Made by a program: the position numbers and the translations under genes. A model generated the notes under the pieces. It ran no database searches. It was given only the letters and a program-made list of their open reading frames with translations, and was not told the DNA's origin. This document shows positions 6,928 to 16,366 of a stretch of DNA of 16,570 nt, in pieces. Source of the DNA: Vulcanimicrobiota bacterium (GTDB lineage Bacteria; Eremiobacterota; Eremiobacteria; Baltobacterales; Baltobacteraceae); contig JASHZC010000146.1 of the NCBI GenBank assembly GCA_030042755.1, positions 1 through 16,570 on the forward strand, read 5' to 3'. Position 1 is the first letter of the stretch, and the number at the start of each line of letters is the position of its first letter.

Positions 6928-7959
6928 CTACGCGAGGGAGAGGACGCGCTCGGATGCCGGCGTGTAGGCGCCCGATGCTGCTAGGAAGTTTGCGCGTGCG
7001 CGGTGCGCGAGAATCGCTTGTGCTTCGGCCTTGTTCGCTTCTAAACCACACCAGCGCTCGAGTGCCGATTGCTGTAACGCGCGGCCGAAAGAAAACGTAA
7101 GCGGCCACGGACGTTGGCGAGCGTCGAGCGCATTCATCGATGCGAGGTGGCGCGTCGCCAAAATCTCGTCCTGGCCTCCGGAAAGGAATGCAACGCCCGC
7201 GACCGCGACCGGAACCGTACGTGCCAGGACGCCGACCGTCTGCGCCGCAACCGTTGCGACGCTTTCATTGGGTCCAATCGTTCCGGGAGTAATCATGTTT
7301 GGTTTGAGAATCATTCCGTCGAGCGCGACATCGTATTCGTATAGCGCCTCAAAAACGGCGTGCAACACCGATGTCGATGCCGCGCGGCAGCGTTCTATGT
7401 CATGATCGCCGTCGGCTAACAACTCGGGTTCCACGATGGGGACGAGACCGCCCGACTGCGCGATCTTTGCATATCGCGCAAGCGAATCGGCGTTCGCGCG
7501 GATCGCGCGTTCGCTGGGGGTCCCCGGAGCTATTGAAAAGACGGCTCTCCACTTCGCAAAGCGTGCTCCGGCGGTGCGGAAATCTTCCACACGCTGCGGC
7601 AGGCCGTCGAGGCCTTGCGTGATGAGTTCGCGCGTTCCCGCGAGAGGGACCGTCCCAGTGTCGACCTTGATGCCCGGAAGGATGCCTTGCGCGTTCATCA
7701 CGTCGACAAATGCGTCCCCGCGCGCGGTTCGCTGCGGCAGCGTTTCTTCGTACAGAATCGCTCCGCTGATCCATTCGCCGATAGGCGCCGTGAGCAGCAG
7801 CTCGCGATAGCTGCGGCGCATCTCGGGAACCGGACCGATCCCACGTTTTTCGAAGCGAGCATTGCATGTCTTGGTGCTCTCGTCGATGGCGAGGATTCCC
7901 CGTCCATTGCTCACGAGCGATCGGGCGATTCGGCTCAGTTCGGAATCTTGTCGCGTCAT
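6928..7959 (-). CDS. fba: Class I fructose-bisphosphate aldolase
   Basis: This enzyme joins glyceraldehyde 3-phosphate and dihydroxyacetone phosphate to fructose 1,6-bisphosphate. In the CBB cycle an aldolase also makes sedoheptulose 1,7-bisphosphate. The 343-residue protein is the Schiff-base type found in animals and plants. Visible are LAIDEST (23-29, catalytic Asp 26), K98 in GIKVD, K136 in FAKWRAV, VEPEL (176-180), the Schiff-base lysine K219 in MILKPNM, and FLSGGQ (258-263). It lacks the C-terminal tyrosine of muscle aldolase and ends ERVLSLA. The start ATG 7959 has GAGGT 7 bases upstream and overlaps the glpX stop as ATGA. Many proteobacterial cbb operons use a class II aldolase instead. 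The gene is read with prk and glpX and is followed by the nickel permease gene. Confidence 0.96.
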   Translation of the reverse strand: MTRQDSELSRIARSLVSNGRGILAIDESTKTCNARFEKRGIGPVPEMRRSYRELLLTAPIGEWISGAILYEETLPQRTARGDAFVDVMNAQGILPGIKVDTGTVPLAGTRELITQGLDGLPQRVEDFRTAGARFAKWRAVFSIAPGTPSERAIRANADSLARYAKIAQSGGLVPIVEPELLADGDHDIERCRAASTSVLHAVFEALYEYDVALDGMILKPNMITPGTIGPNESVATVAAQTVGVLARTVPVAVAGVAFLSGGQDEILATRHLASMNALDARQRPWPLTFSFGRALQQSALERWCGLEANKAEAQAILAHRARANFLAASGAYTPASERVLSLA

Positions 7960-8966
7960 AATGATACCTCGCTAAGCTGCAGCGTATCCAGCAACGCGAT
8001 CGTGGCCGGCGAAAGATCGTGCGTCGTTTGGGTGATGCGTACCGTGCGCGCAAGGGATGAAATCAAGATCGATTGCGTATGCGCTCGCCTGCCGTCATAG
8101 CGTAAGCCGTCGAGCAGTTCGCCGTCGGTGACGCCGGTGGCGACGAGAAACGTGCGTTCGCCGCCACAAAGGTCATCGAGGTCTAGCACCGTCGCGGGAT
8201 CGAGGTCTTCGCTCGCCGCAAGGTTGCGGTCGCTGTCATCGCGCAGCCAGAGTCGCCCTTGCATGTCTCCACCCAGCGCTTTGACGGCGCAGGCAGTCAC
8301 AACGCCTTCGGGCGCGCCGCCGATTCCCATCAGCATGTCGACGCGCCCGTGACCCTCGAGCATTGCAATGATTGCCGTCATCACGTCTCCGTCGGTGAAG
8401 AGCCGGACGCGCGCGCCGACGGCGCGGACGCTCTCGATTTTGCTCTGGTTGCGCGGTCGGTCGAGTAATGCAACCGTGACGTCGCGGGTATTACGTCCGA
8501 GCGAATTCGCAACGGCACGAACGTTCTCGCCCGGATCGATACGAAGGTCGATGGATCCACGCGCATGCCGGCCGACGACGATTTTATCCATGTATGGAAC
8601 GCGGGTGCGAAAGAGCGAACCGCGATCGGCAGCCGCTATCACCGAGATCGCACCCATGCCGCCCTTGCTTGCCAGCGTCGTTCCGTCGATCGGATCGACG
8701 GCGACGTCGAGCGCGATGCCGCCTCCAATGCCGACGTGCTCGCCGTGGAAAAGCATCGGAGCATCGTCTTTCTCGCCCTCGCCGATCACGACGGTTCCAT
8801 CGATATGCGCTTGTCCGAGCGAGCGTCGCATTGCATCGACCGCTGCGCCGTCGATGGCCTTCTTGTCACCGCGGCCGACGAGCCGGCCGGATGCCATCGC
8901 CGCAGCTTCCGTCGCGCGAAGAAATTCGAATTCGATGATCGCGTCGTCGACGAGCATGACGGTCAC
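7956..8966 (-). CDS. glpX: Class II fructose-1,6-bisphosphatase (GlpX type)
   Basis: It hydrolyses fructose 1,6-bisphosphate, and in many autotrophs also sedoheptulose 1,7-bisphosphate, so one protein may serve both phosphatase steps of the CBB cycle; dual use is inferred, as no other bisphosphatase gene is present. The 336-residue length equals that of E. coli GlpX. Motifs: GRGDK (31-35), IGEGEKDDAPML (61-72), the metal-binding DVAVDPIDGTT (87-97) and GIGGAPEGVVTA. The likely start is GTG 8966, which forms GTGA with the prk stop; ATG 8957 is an equally plausible start three codons in. An open frame runs 54 codons further upstream inside prk but encodes arginine-rich sequence with no family resemblance. 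The 3' end overlaps fba by 4 bp. Confidence 0.95.
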   Translation of the reverse strand: MTVMLVDDAIIEFEFLRATEAAAMASGRLVGRGDKKAIDGAAVDAMRRSLGQAHIDGTVVIGEGEKDDAPMLFHGEHVGIGGGIALDVAVDPIDGTTLASKGGMGAISVIAAADRGSLFRTRVPYMDKIVVGRHARGSIDLRIDPGENVRAVANSLGRNTRDVTVALLDRPRNQSKIESVRAVGARVRLFTDGDVMTAIIAMLEGHGRVDMLMGIGGAPEGVVTACAVKALGGDMQGRLWLRDDSDRNLAASEDLDPATVLDLDDLCGGERTFLVATGVTDGELLDGLRYDGRRAHTQSILISSLARTVRITQTTHDLSPATIALLDTLQLSEVSL

Positions 8967-9901
8967 GCTACCATCGTGTCGCGAAGTTCGTTCTCGACCA
9001 GCGCGATGCGACGCGCGATGAGGAGCTGCGCCAACGCAAGTGAATGGCTCACGCGGACGCCATGTGAGTCGCTGAACGTTCCGACCGTCCCCGGGCGCAG
9101 GTGCGCGTGCGATTCCATGTGCGACCAAATCTTGTCTTGCAGCCGCCGCGAGGTTTCGTCGTCGACTCGGCCGTCGAGTTCGATGATGGTCTCGGGATAC
9201 GGCCCCACGCGCGGTTCGCCTTCGAGCACGCGGAACGACGTTGCGGTCGAAGCAAATTCGTTGTAGTCGAGCGGTTTGAAGCGTCCGCTCTTACAGATTC
9301 TCGCGGTCAGTTTGCTGTTATCCCATTCATCCTCTACGGGCCGTGCGAAACGAACGACCAAATCGGCGTGCTGGCGTTGCGGCAAAATGTGCGTCTCGAT
9401 GTCGTGACGCCGGCGTGCAATCTCGTTGCGCACGGCATCTTCGGTATAGCCGCGCTGCGCGACGTCGCGCTGGATCTTCCAAGCAACCTTGAGCTCGTCT
9501 TCGGGATCGAGCCACACCGTAACGTCGAACAGCGCGCGCAAGGCTCGCGTGTAGAGCGGGAAGAGCCCCTGCACGACGATGATGTCGCGCGGAACGACGC
9601 GCTCCGGGCCTTTGATCGTCCCATCGGCATGATCGTAGATCGGTTTCTCGATCGAATGGCCATCGCGCAGCTGCCAAAGCTGCTCTTCCATCGTGGCGAA
9701 GTTATTAGCTCTTGGATCGAGGGCGGTCAGCCCGAGCGCGGCGCGCTGGACGCGATCGAGCGAATGGTAGTCATCCAGACAAATGGTCTCGACGCGCGTA
9801 CCGCCGAAGATGTTGAACAGCCCGCGGCAGAGCGTCGTCTTCCCGCTTCCGGAATCGCCGCCCACGGCGACCATGATGGGGCGCGGAAACGTGGTGCTCA
9901 T
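8963..9901 (-). CDS. prk: Phosphoribulokinase
   Basis: Prk makes ribulose 1,5-bisphosphate from ribulose 5-phosphate and ATP, the CBB-specific step that feeds Rubisco. The 312-residue protein has a Walker A loop GGDSGSGKTT (14-23), CLDDYHSLDR (41-50), TALDPRANNF (59-68) and KPIYDH (86-91). It belongs to the cyanobacterial/plant-like branch, not the ~290-residue proteobacterial CbbP. In chloroplast and cyanobacterial enzymes a cysteine of the P-loop (GDSGCGKS) pairs with the cysteine of ICLDDYH to switch the enzyme off. Here the first is Ser19, while the second (C41) is kept, so the usual thioredoxin switch should be absent; C25 is nearby. ATG 9901 has an excellent GGGAGG six to seven bases upstream. 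The stop overlaps the glpX start as GTGA. Confidence 0.96.
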   Translation of the reverse strand: MSTTFPRPIMVAVGGDSGSGKTTLCRGLFNIFGGTRVETICLDDYHSLDRVQRAALGLTALDPRANNFATMEEQLWQLRDGHSIEKPIYDHADGTIKGPERVVPRDIIVVQGLFPLYTRALRALFDVTVWLDPEDELKVAWKIQRDVAQRGYTEDAVRNEIARRRHDIETHILPQRQHADLVVRFARPVEDEWDNSKLTARICKSGRFKPLDYNEFASTATSFRVLEGEPRVGPYPETIIELDGRVDDETSRRLQDKIWSHMESHAHLRPGTVGTFSDSHGVRVSHSLALAQLLIARRIALVENELRDTMVA

Positions 9902-10012
9902 TGTTGCCTCCCAGCGCCAGAGCGTTGTGGTTGAGCAACGCTACCACGGTCGAGCGACGCCCGTCGATGCAAATTGCGCGAGAGGTCGATCTACGCGCAC
10001 GAAGCGTCGTTG
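9902..10012 (-). promoter_or_regulatory. 111-bp leader of prk with a small hairpin
   Basis: The gap between the response-regulator gene and prk contains a perfect inverted repeat, AGCGTTG (9921-9927) and CAACGCT (9936-9942), with an 8-base loop. It lies 20 bp before the prk start and just upstream of the GGGAGG ribosome binding site. No run of T follows, so it is not a standard terminator. It may be an operator, an mRNA-stabilising stem, or chance. This gap is the most likely place for a separate prk promoter, but I see no clear -35/-10 pair. Confidence 0.4.
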
Positions 10013-10726
10013 CTAGAGGCCGAGACGTTCGCGAACGGCGCGAGCATAGTTGCGGCTCACCGGAACGTCGCGACGCATGCGGTCGTCGAAACGCAGCACG
10101 TAAGTCCCTCCGAACGAGGGTGTGATCTCGACGACGTGCGCGACGTTGACCAGGAAGGCGCGGTGAACGCGCAGGAAGCCGTGGCGTTCCAGCCGTCGCG
10201 CGCACTCGGCCAGCGTTCCTCGGAAGCGAGCGGTCTCGTCGAAGGACACGACGTTGACGCCTCGGCCGTCCGCTTCGACGAATCGAATGTCACCGATACG
10301 CACGAAGCGCGTCTTTTCGCCGTGATACACGGGCAACTTGTCCGTAGTGATTCCCGAATCAGCCGGTCCTGGCGTTAACGAGAGGCGTTCGAGGGTTCGG
10401 GAAAGGCGCGCTTCGCTGACCGGCTTGACCAAATAATCGAGCGCCGCGTGTTCGAACGCCGAGATCGCGTGCTCGTCATGCGCGCTGACCAGTACCACGC
10501 GCGGACGGTCTTTGGATTTTTCGATAATGCGTATGGCATCCATGCCGCTGAGTCCGTGCATCTCGATGTCGAGAAAGACGACGTCGAACCGGGTGGCTGC
10601 GATTTTTTCGAGCGCATCGACGGCGTTGCCGACCTCGACGACGTGCGTATCGGGTCGTAGTCGCAGCAGAGCGTACGCAAGCTCCGAACGTACCAACGGT
10701 TCGTCGTCGCAGATAAGTGCGCGCAT
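10013..10726 (-). CDS. LytTR-family response regulator
   Basis: A 237-residue transcription regulator with an N-terminal receiver domain (1-115) and a C-terminal LytTR DNA-binding domain (131-237). Receiver residues: acidic pair D7/D8, phosphoacceptor D53 in FLDIEMHG, S81 in LVSAHD, and K101 in YLVKPV. The LytTR part shows VRIGDIRFVEADG, FLRVHRAFLVN (184-194) and the closing VPVSRNYARAVRERLG. The start ATG 10726 overlaps the kinase stop as TGATG, so kinase and regulator form one unit. The frame is open 54 codons further upstream inside the kinase gene, giving only arginine-rich sequence. Its position between the kinase gene and prk suggests control of carbon-fixation or hydrogenase genes, but the target sites are unknown. 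Confidence 0.95.
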   Translation of the reverse strand: MRALICDDEPLVRSELAYALLRLRPDTHVVEVGNAVDALEKIAATRFDVVFLDIEMHGLSGMDAIRIIEKSKDRPRVVLVSAHDEHAISAFEHAALDYLVKPVSEARLSRTLERLSLTPGPADSGITTDKLPVYHGEKTRFVRIGDIRFVEADGRGVNVVSFDETARFRGTLAECARRLERHGFLRVHRAFLVNVAHVVEITPSFGGTYVLRFDDRMRRDVPVSRNYARAVRERLGL

Positions 10727-11832
10727 CAAGCGTTCTTGTACGGCAAGCGAAAGCGGACCGTGGTTCCGCGCCCCGGATGAGATTCGACGCGTAAACGGCT
10801 CGCTTCGCCATAGATCATTTCTAGGCGCCGGTTTACGTTCGAAAGACCGATGCCAAGGCCGTCGCCGACGCCGGGCTCGAGCACGCAAGCGATTCGCTCG
10901 GCGGGAATGCCTGCTCCGTCGTCGATGACGGCCACTTCCACGGCGTGGCGCGAACGATTGATCCGCACGCGAATCGTTCCCGGCAGATTCGTTGGGGCGA
11001 CACCGTGCACGATTGCGTTCTCGACCAGCGGCTGTATCGACAGTACCGGCAGCTGTGTATCGAGCAGAGCCGGATCGATTTCGTACCGCACCGTGATGCG
11101 ATCGCCGAACCGTGCGCGTTCTAAATGCACGTATCGTTCCACTTGATCCAGCTCTTCACGCAGCGTCACCGATTCGCCGTGTTTTGCGAGCGTGCGGCGG
11201 AAAAAGTCTGCGAAGTCGACGATGAGATCGTGTGCGCGCGCAGCGTCGCTGCGCGTGAGCGCGGCGATCGAGGTGAGAGTGTTGAACAAGAAGTGCGGCG
11301 AGATTTGCGCGCGCAGCGCTCCGAGTTCGGCTTCGCGCAACAGTGCCGCACGCGTATCGCTTTCGCCCAGCTCGAGGTAGAGGCTGAATACGCGAGCCAG
11401 GCCGGAGATGATGCGAATCTCTGGATCGGAAAGGGCGCCACCGTGCGCGCGATACAGCTTTAGAGCGCCGACGACACGCGTGCCGATGTGCAGTGGCGCG
11501 ATGGCGCCCGCGCTTAGCGGACAATCGTCGTGCGAACAGCCGATCTCGGCCCTAGCATGTGTCACGAGCGTCTTCGTTCCGCGAAGTGCGAGGCGCGTGA
11601 ATTCGGTCAGCGATGCCAAACCGACCGTGTGATGATCGGCAGCCGCACCGACGTACGCAAGGATGGTGTCGTTAGATACCACGGCCGCCGCATCGACGTT
11701 GAGACGTTCGAAGAGCAACTCGGCCGTTGCGCGTGCCGACGTTTCATCGAGCCCGTTGCGCAAAAGGGGCATCGCCTCGATGAGGATCTCGAGGACAGTA
11801 CCTTCCGTTGGGCCGCCAGCAACGATTCCCAT
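10726..11832 (-). CDS. Soluble LytS-type sensor histidine kinase with GAF domain
   Basis: A 368-residue kinase of the LytS/YehU group (HisKA_7TM-less, His_kinase PF06580 type). Order: GAF-like sensor (about 25-155), H-box QISPHFLFNT with H180, N-box QPLVENAIVHG (267-277), G-boxes DDGAGIP (304-310) and GIGLSNVNRRL (327-337). There are no membrane segments, unlike classical LytS with its membrane 5TM region, so it should sense a cytoplasmic signal. The GAF domain holds CSHDDC (99-104), a C-x4-C pair that could bind metal or respond to redox state; a similar CPL motif occurs in other LytS-type GAF domains. ATG 11832 has CGGAG upstream and begins at the conserved N-terminus. ATG 11880 would add 16 residues and overlap the cbbR stop. 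It is paired with the LytTR gene by TGATG. Confidence 0.92.
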   Translation of the reverse strand: MGIVAGGPTEGTVLEILIEAMPLLRNGLDETSARATAELLFERLNVDAAAVVSNDTILAYVGAAADHHTVGLASLTEFTRLALRGTKTLVTHARAEIGCSHDDCPLSAGAIAPLHIGTRVVGALKLYRAHGGALSDPEIRIISGLARVFSLYLELGESDTRAALLREAELGALRAQISPHFLFNTLTSIAALTRSDAARAHDLIVDFADFFRRTLAKHGESVTLREELDQVERYVHLERARFGDRITVRYEIDPALLDTQLPVLSIQPLVENAIVHGVAPTNLPGTIRVRINRSRHAVEVAVIDDGAGIPAERIACVLEPGVGDGLGIGLSNVNRRLEMIYGEASRLRVESHPGRGTTVRFRLPYKNA

Positions 11833-11866
11833 GCTCAATAACTCCGCAGACCTCCACACTAACACA

Positions 11867-12760
11867 TCATGCAAGAGCATCCCGTGGCTCGCCGCTTGTA
11901 AACGCGCCGCTTGTCGTTGCAAAGGCAATGAGTTGCCGGGCTTGCCGGCTCAGCACGCGTTCCGCGTTCGTTACCAAACGCCAATGGCGGCGTCGTGGAG
12001 TCGCGGCGGTTGGTATCGTACGAAGACGTCCTGCTTCGAGATCGTCGGCGATTGCATCGGTCGAGAGAACCGAAACGCCAAGACCTGCGCGCACGCATTC
12101 GCGGACCGCGCCGTTGGAGCCAATGGTCAAAACGCGCGGCGAAATGCCCAACTCACGGAAGAGTTCTTCCGTTCGCGCGCGTGTGCCCGAGCCGGGCTCA
12201 CGCATCAGCCACGTTGCCTCGCCCAAGTCGCTCGCTACGAGCCGGTGATACGGCCCGCACACGACGACGAGATCGTTTGCGCGCCATGCGAGCGTGCGGC
12301 ACCGTGGCGCAACGGGCGGTTCGCCTGCAACGACAAGCTCGACTTCGTCGTGTGCGAGTCGATCCCAGATGCGCGCGCGATTTCCGACGTCGAGCTCGAT
12401 CGATACGCCCGGCGCATTTTCTAAAAAGCCGCCCAGCAGTGTGGGCATAAACGATTCGGCCGCCGTCGTGACCGCGGCGACTCGAAGCGAGCGCGCGGCG
12501 CCCCCGGCCGCTGCAGCCGCCTCACAACCCTGCTCGAGGAGGGCAACCGCGCGCCTTCCGTACGCAACGAACGCCTTGCCCGCCTGCGTCAGGCACACGC
12601 CGCGGCCATCACGCGCGAGGAGCGGCGCGCCGACCAACCGGCTGAGTTCAGCAATCCCGGCCGACACGGCCGGCTGCGAAATCTCGAGCGCTTCTGCGGC
12701 CTGCCGCACCGACCCGGTGCGCGCGACTTCGAGCAGCATCTGAACCGGTCGAATCGATTT

Positions 12761-12763
<3 letters not shown>
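11867..12763 (-). CDS. cbbR: LysR-family regulator, CbbR
   Basis: A 298-residue LysR-type transcription regulator: winged helix-turn-helix at 1-60 (SVRQAAEALEISQPAVSAGIAELSRLVGAPLLAR region, with the usual SQPAVS) and a periplasmic-binding-protein-like effector domain from about 90. CbbR proteins activate cbb operons in response to metabolites such as RuBP, ATP or phosphoenolpyruvate. Family membership is plain from sequence. The CbbR name rests on its divergent position to cbbL with only 82 bp between start codons, and on the paired TNA-N7/8-TNA motifs there. The ATG is itself part of one half of the palindrome, which predicts self-regulation. The stop lies 34 bp before the kinase start. Effector residues were not assigned. 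Confidence 0.9.
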
Positions 12764-14309
<1,546 letters not shown>

Positions 14310-14323
14310 AAAAGGCCGCCGAC

Positions 14324-14713
14324 ATGCACGTAACGCAAGGCACATTTTCCTATCTTCCACCGCTAACCAACGAGCAGATACGCGCGCAGATCGAGTTCGC
14401 GCTGGGCAACGGCTGGCCGATATCGATCGAGTACACGGACGATCCCCATCCGCGTAATGTTTATTGGGAGATGTTCGATCTACCGATGTTCGACGAGCGC
14501 AATGCCGATGCCGTGATGGCTGCGCTCGACCGCGCGCGTACGGAACTTCCGGAGAAGTACCTCAAAATCAACGCGTACGATCGTTCGCTTGGGCGTCAAA
14601 CGACGGCGCTGAGCTTCATCGTGCAGCGGCCTACGCACGAACGCGGCTTCACCTTGGATCGTGTAACCTCGAACGATCGCGTTCAGCGGTACATGCTGCG
14701 TCACCTGACGTGA
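14324..14713 (+). CDS. cbbS: Rubisco small subunit, red-type
   Basis: The small subunit caps the L8 core in the L8S8 holoenzyme. The 129-residue protein starts with the red-type signature [15 protein letters not shown] and contains [17 protein letters not shown] (35-51), KINAYD (81-86) and LSFIVQRP (96-103). Red-type form IC subunits are usually about 139 residues, with a C-terminal extension that forms a beta-barrel in the central channel. Here the chain ends at RYMLRHLT, about ten residues earlier than the usual end, so the tail is shorter. ATG 14324 has AAAGG 8 bases upstream. Upstream of it the frame stays open only within the end of cbbL. The stop overlaps the cbbX start as GTGA. Confidence 0.97.
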   Translation: MHVTQGTFSYLPPLTNEQIRAQIEFALGNGWPISIEYTDDPHPRNVYWEMFDLPMFDERNADAVMAALDRARTELPEKYLKINAYDRSLGRQTTALSFIVQRPTHERGFTLDRVTSNDRVQRYMLRHLT

Positions 14714-15606
14714 CGACGGACGAACGCATCGATCTGCGCGCGCTGATCGGCGAAACGAAGATCGATGACGTACTCGAACAGCTCGATGCGGAGCTGGTCG
14801 GCCTGGCACCGGTAAAGACGCGCATGCGCGAGATCGCCGCACTCTTGATCGTAACAAAGCTGCGGAAGCAACTCGGCATGCAGATAGAACAACCGACCCT
14901 GCACATGAGCTTCACCGGGCCGCCGGGTACGGGCAAAACGACGGTAGCACTGCGCATGGCCGAGATTTTGCATCGCTTGGGATACGTGCGAAAACCAACG
15001 GTGGTCAGCGTCACGCGCGACGATCTGGTCGGTCAGTTTATCGGACACACCGCCCCGAAGACCAAAGAGGTGCTCAAGCGCGCGCGCGGCGGCGTGTTGT
15101 TCATCGACGAGGCATACTACCTCTACCGTCCCGAAAACGAGCGCGACTACGGACAGGAAGCGATTGAAATTCTCTTGCAGGCGATGGAGAACGAACGCGA
15201 AGACTTGGTCGCGATCTTGGCTGGCTATCGCGATCGCATGGAAACATTCTTCCAGTGCAATCCGGGCATGCACTCTCGGATCGCGCACCATTTGGACTTT
15301 CCCGAATATTCGATCGAAGAACTGATGCGCATAGCCGAGTTGATGCTCGCGCGGACGCAGTATTGCTTCGACACGGAGGCGTCGGCGGCGTTTGAAACCT
15401 ACCTGCGGCGTCGAATCGATCGACCGAATTTCGCCAACGCGCGCAGCGTCCGCAACGCACTCGATCGTGCGCGCTTACGTCAGGCGAGCCGGCTGGTTCG
15501 CAGCGGGTCGATCTCGGAGAGGGAACTGAGTGAACTAACCGCCGCGGACATCCTTCAGAGCAGAATCTTCAGCGAATCGCCATCCAGAAATGGAACTACG
15601 GCATAG
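14710..15606 (+). CDS. cbbX: CbbX, red-type Rubisco activase (AAA+)
   Basis: CbbX is a hexameric AAA+ motor that pulls on the C-terminal tail of red-type CbbL to free Rubisco of inhibitory sugar phosphates; RuBP activates it. The 298-residue protein has Walker [10 protein letters not shown] (70-78), Walker [12 protein letters not shown] (129-139), [20 protein letters not shown] (99-118) and [19 protein letters not shown] near the end. Where most relatives read RKGHLVSV after the pore-loop region, this protein reads RKPTVVSV (94-101). The start is GTG 14710, forming GTGA with the cbbS stop; the frame is open further upstream only inside cbbS. No separate ribosome binding site is seen, so translation is probably coupled. 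The last 52 bp overlap the comB 3' end on the other strand. Confidence 0.97.
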   Translation: MTTDERIDLRALIGETKIDDVLEQLDAELVGLAPVKTRMREIAALLIVTKLRKQLGMQIEQPTLHMSFTGPPGTGKTTVALRMAEILHRLGYVRKPTVVSVTRDDLVGQFIGHTAPKTKEVLKRARGGVLFIDEAYYLYRPENERDYGQEAIEILLQAMENEREDLVAILAGYRDRMETFFQCNPGMHSRIAHHLDFPEYSIEELMRIAELMLARTQYCFDTEASAAFETYLRRRIDRPNFANARSVRNALDRARLRQASRLVRSGSISERELSELTAADILQSRIFSESPSRNGTTA

Positions 15607-16265
15607 CGGTCGAGGACTGCCGCCTCGCGTACGTCGTCGGCGAAGCCCGCTCCTACAAGCGTCCGCCCGTGTTCTCCGGAGGCGATGAGCTCGTACAATA
15701 TCGTTTGCGTTTCCAGAAAAAGATCGGCGGCGTTGGTCGCGGCCTCGTCAAGTCTCATGTCGCAGTCGGCGCACGCATACGCGAGCGCTCCGGCACAGAC
15801 CCAGTCCTCCAAGCTGAAGCTTCCTTCTGTGCCCGCGCAAAGGGCCACGACATCGTTCCCGTCGCTGCAAAGACGCCGCGCTACCGCACCGGCGTTGACG
15901 AGCGCAGCAGTGTACAGGCGTGCTGCTCCTTTGGCGAGTTCGATCGCACGCGTTCCGTTGGTCGTCGTCAGAACGATCGTCTGGCCGGCTACGCGTTCGG
16001 CAGTATATTCGCCGGGTGAATTGCCCAGGTCGAACCCGTCGACGCGACGGTTGTTGCGTTCCCCACCGAGGAGCGTGGTTGACCTCAGCTTCTGCTTCAG
16101 TGCGAATGCTTCGTCGACGGCAGCAACGGGAATGACGCGTACGGCGTCGTTTGCCAGCGCGGTAGCAACGACTGTCGTTGCACGCAGAACGTCGATGACG
16201 ACCACCGTTGCATCGCGATTGCTGTCCGTCCAGGCGTAGGCCTGGCGAATGGAAAACTGGAGCAT
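15555..16265 (-). CDS. comB: ComB family, 2-phosphosulfolactate phosphatase-like
   Basis: A 236-residue protein of the ComB family. In methanogens ComB removes phosphate from 2-phosphosulfolactate in coenzyme M synthesis. In most bacteria the family's substrate is not established. Motifs: [11 protein letters not shown] (21-31), LLGGERN...[13 protein letters not shown] (65-87), [13 protein letters not shown] (98-110), [19 protein letters not shown] (143-161). Length and motifs are complete. ATG 16265 is the only good start before the first motif; no strong ribosome binding site precedes it. The gene is convergent with cbbX and overlaps it by 52 bp. Nothing else for sulfolactate or coenzyme M metabolism is visible, so the physiological substrate is uncertain and a link to CO2 fixation is not shown. 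Confidence 0.92.
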   Translation of the reverse strand: MLQFSIRQAYAWTDSNRDATVVVIDVLRATTVVATALANDAVRVIPVAAVDEAFALKQKLRSTTLLGGERNNRRVDGFDLGNSPGEYTAERVAGQTIVLTTTNGTRAIELAKGAARLYTAALVNAGAVARRLCSDGNDVVALCAGTEGSFSLEDWVCAGALAYACADCDMRLDEAATNAADLFLETQTILYELIASGEHGRTLVGAGFADDVREAAVLDRYAVVPFLDGDSLKILL

Positions 16266-16295
16266 ACGCGGCGTTACGCGCTCGCGCGAGTCTTA

Positions 16296-16361
16296 TCATC
16301 CTGAGAAGCGCCGCACCTCGTTCGCTCCGCTCAGGATGACATGGAGCTTCGCTCAGGATGA
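16296..16361. repeat. Inverted/direct repeat of the CTCAGGATGA type
   Basis: TCATCCTGAG (16296-16305) is the exact reverse complement of CTCAGGATGA at 16330-16339, which is repeated at 16352-16361. The outer pair can form a stem with a 24-base loop. Read on the minus strand it gives the typical false peptide HPERSER, known from repeats scattered between genes in many bacterial genomes. It fills much of the 101-bp gap between the ATPase gene and comB. It may act as a weak terminator or a REP-like element; copy number elsewhere is unknown. Confidence 0.75.
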
Positions 16362-16366
16362 AAGCG

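Noticed and set aside
8368..9021. Plus-strand open frame opposite glpX
   Set aside because: No recognisable fold, while the minus strand carries the complete GlpX motifs.
8967..9128. N-terminal extension of GlpX
   Set aside because: The frame is open but lies inside prk and encodes no GlpX-like sequence; GTG 8966 or ATG 8957 gives the normal length.
9921..9942. Rho-independent terminator before prk
   Set aside because: The stem is not followed by a T-run on either strand.
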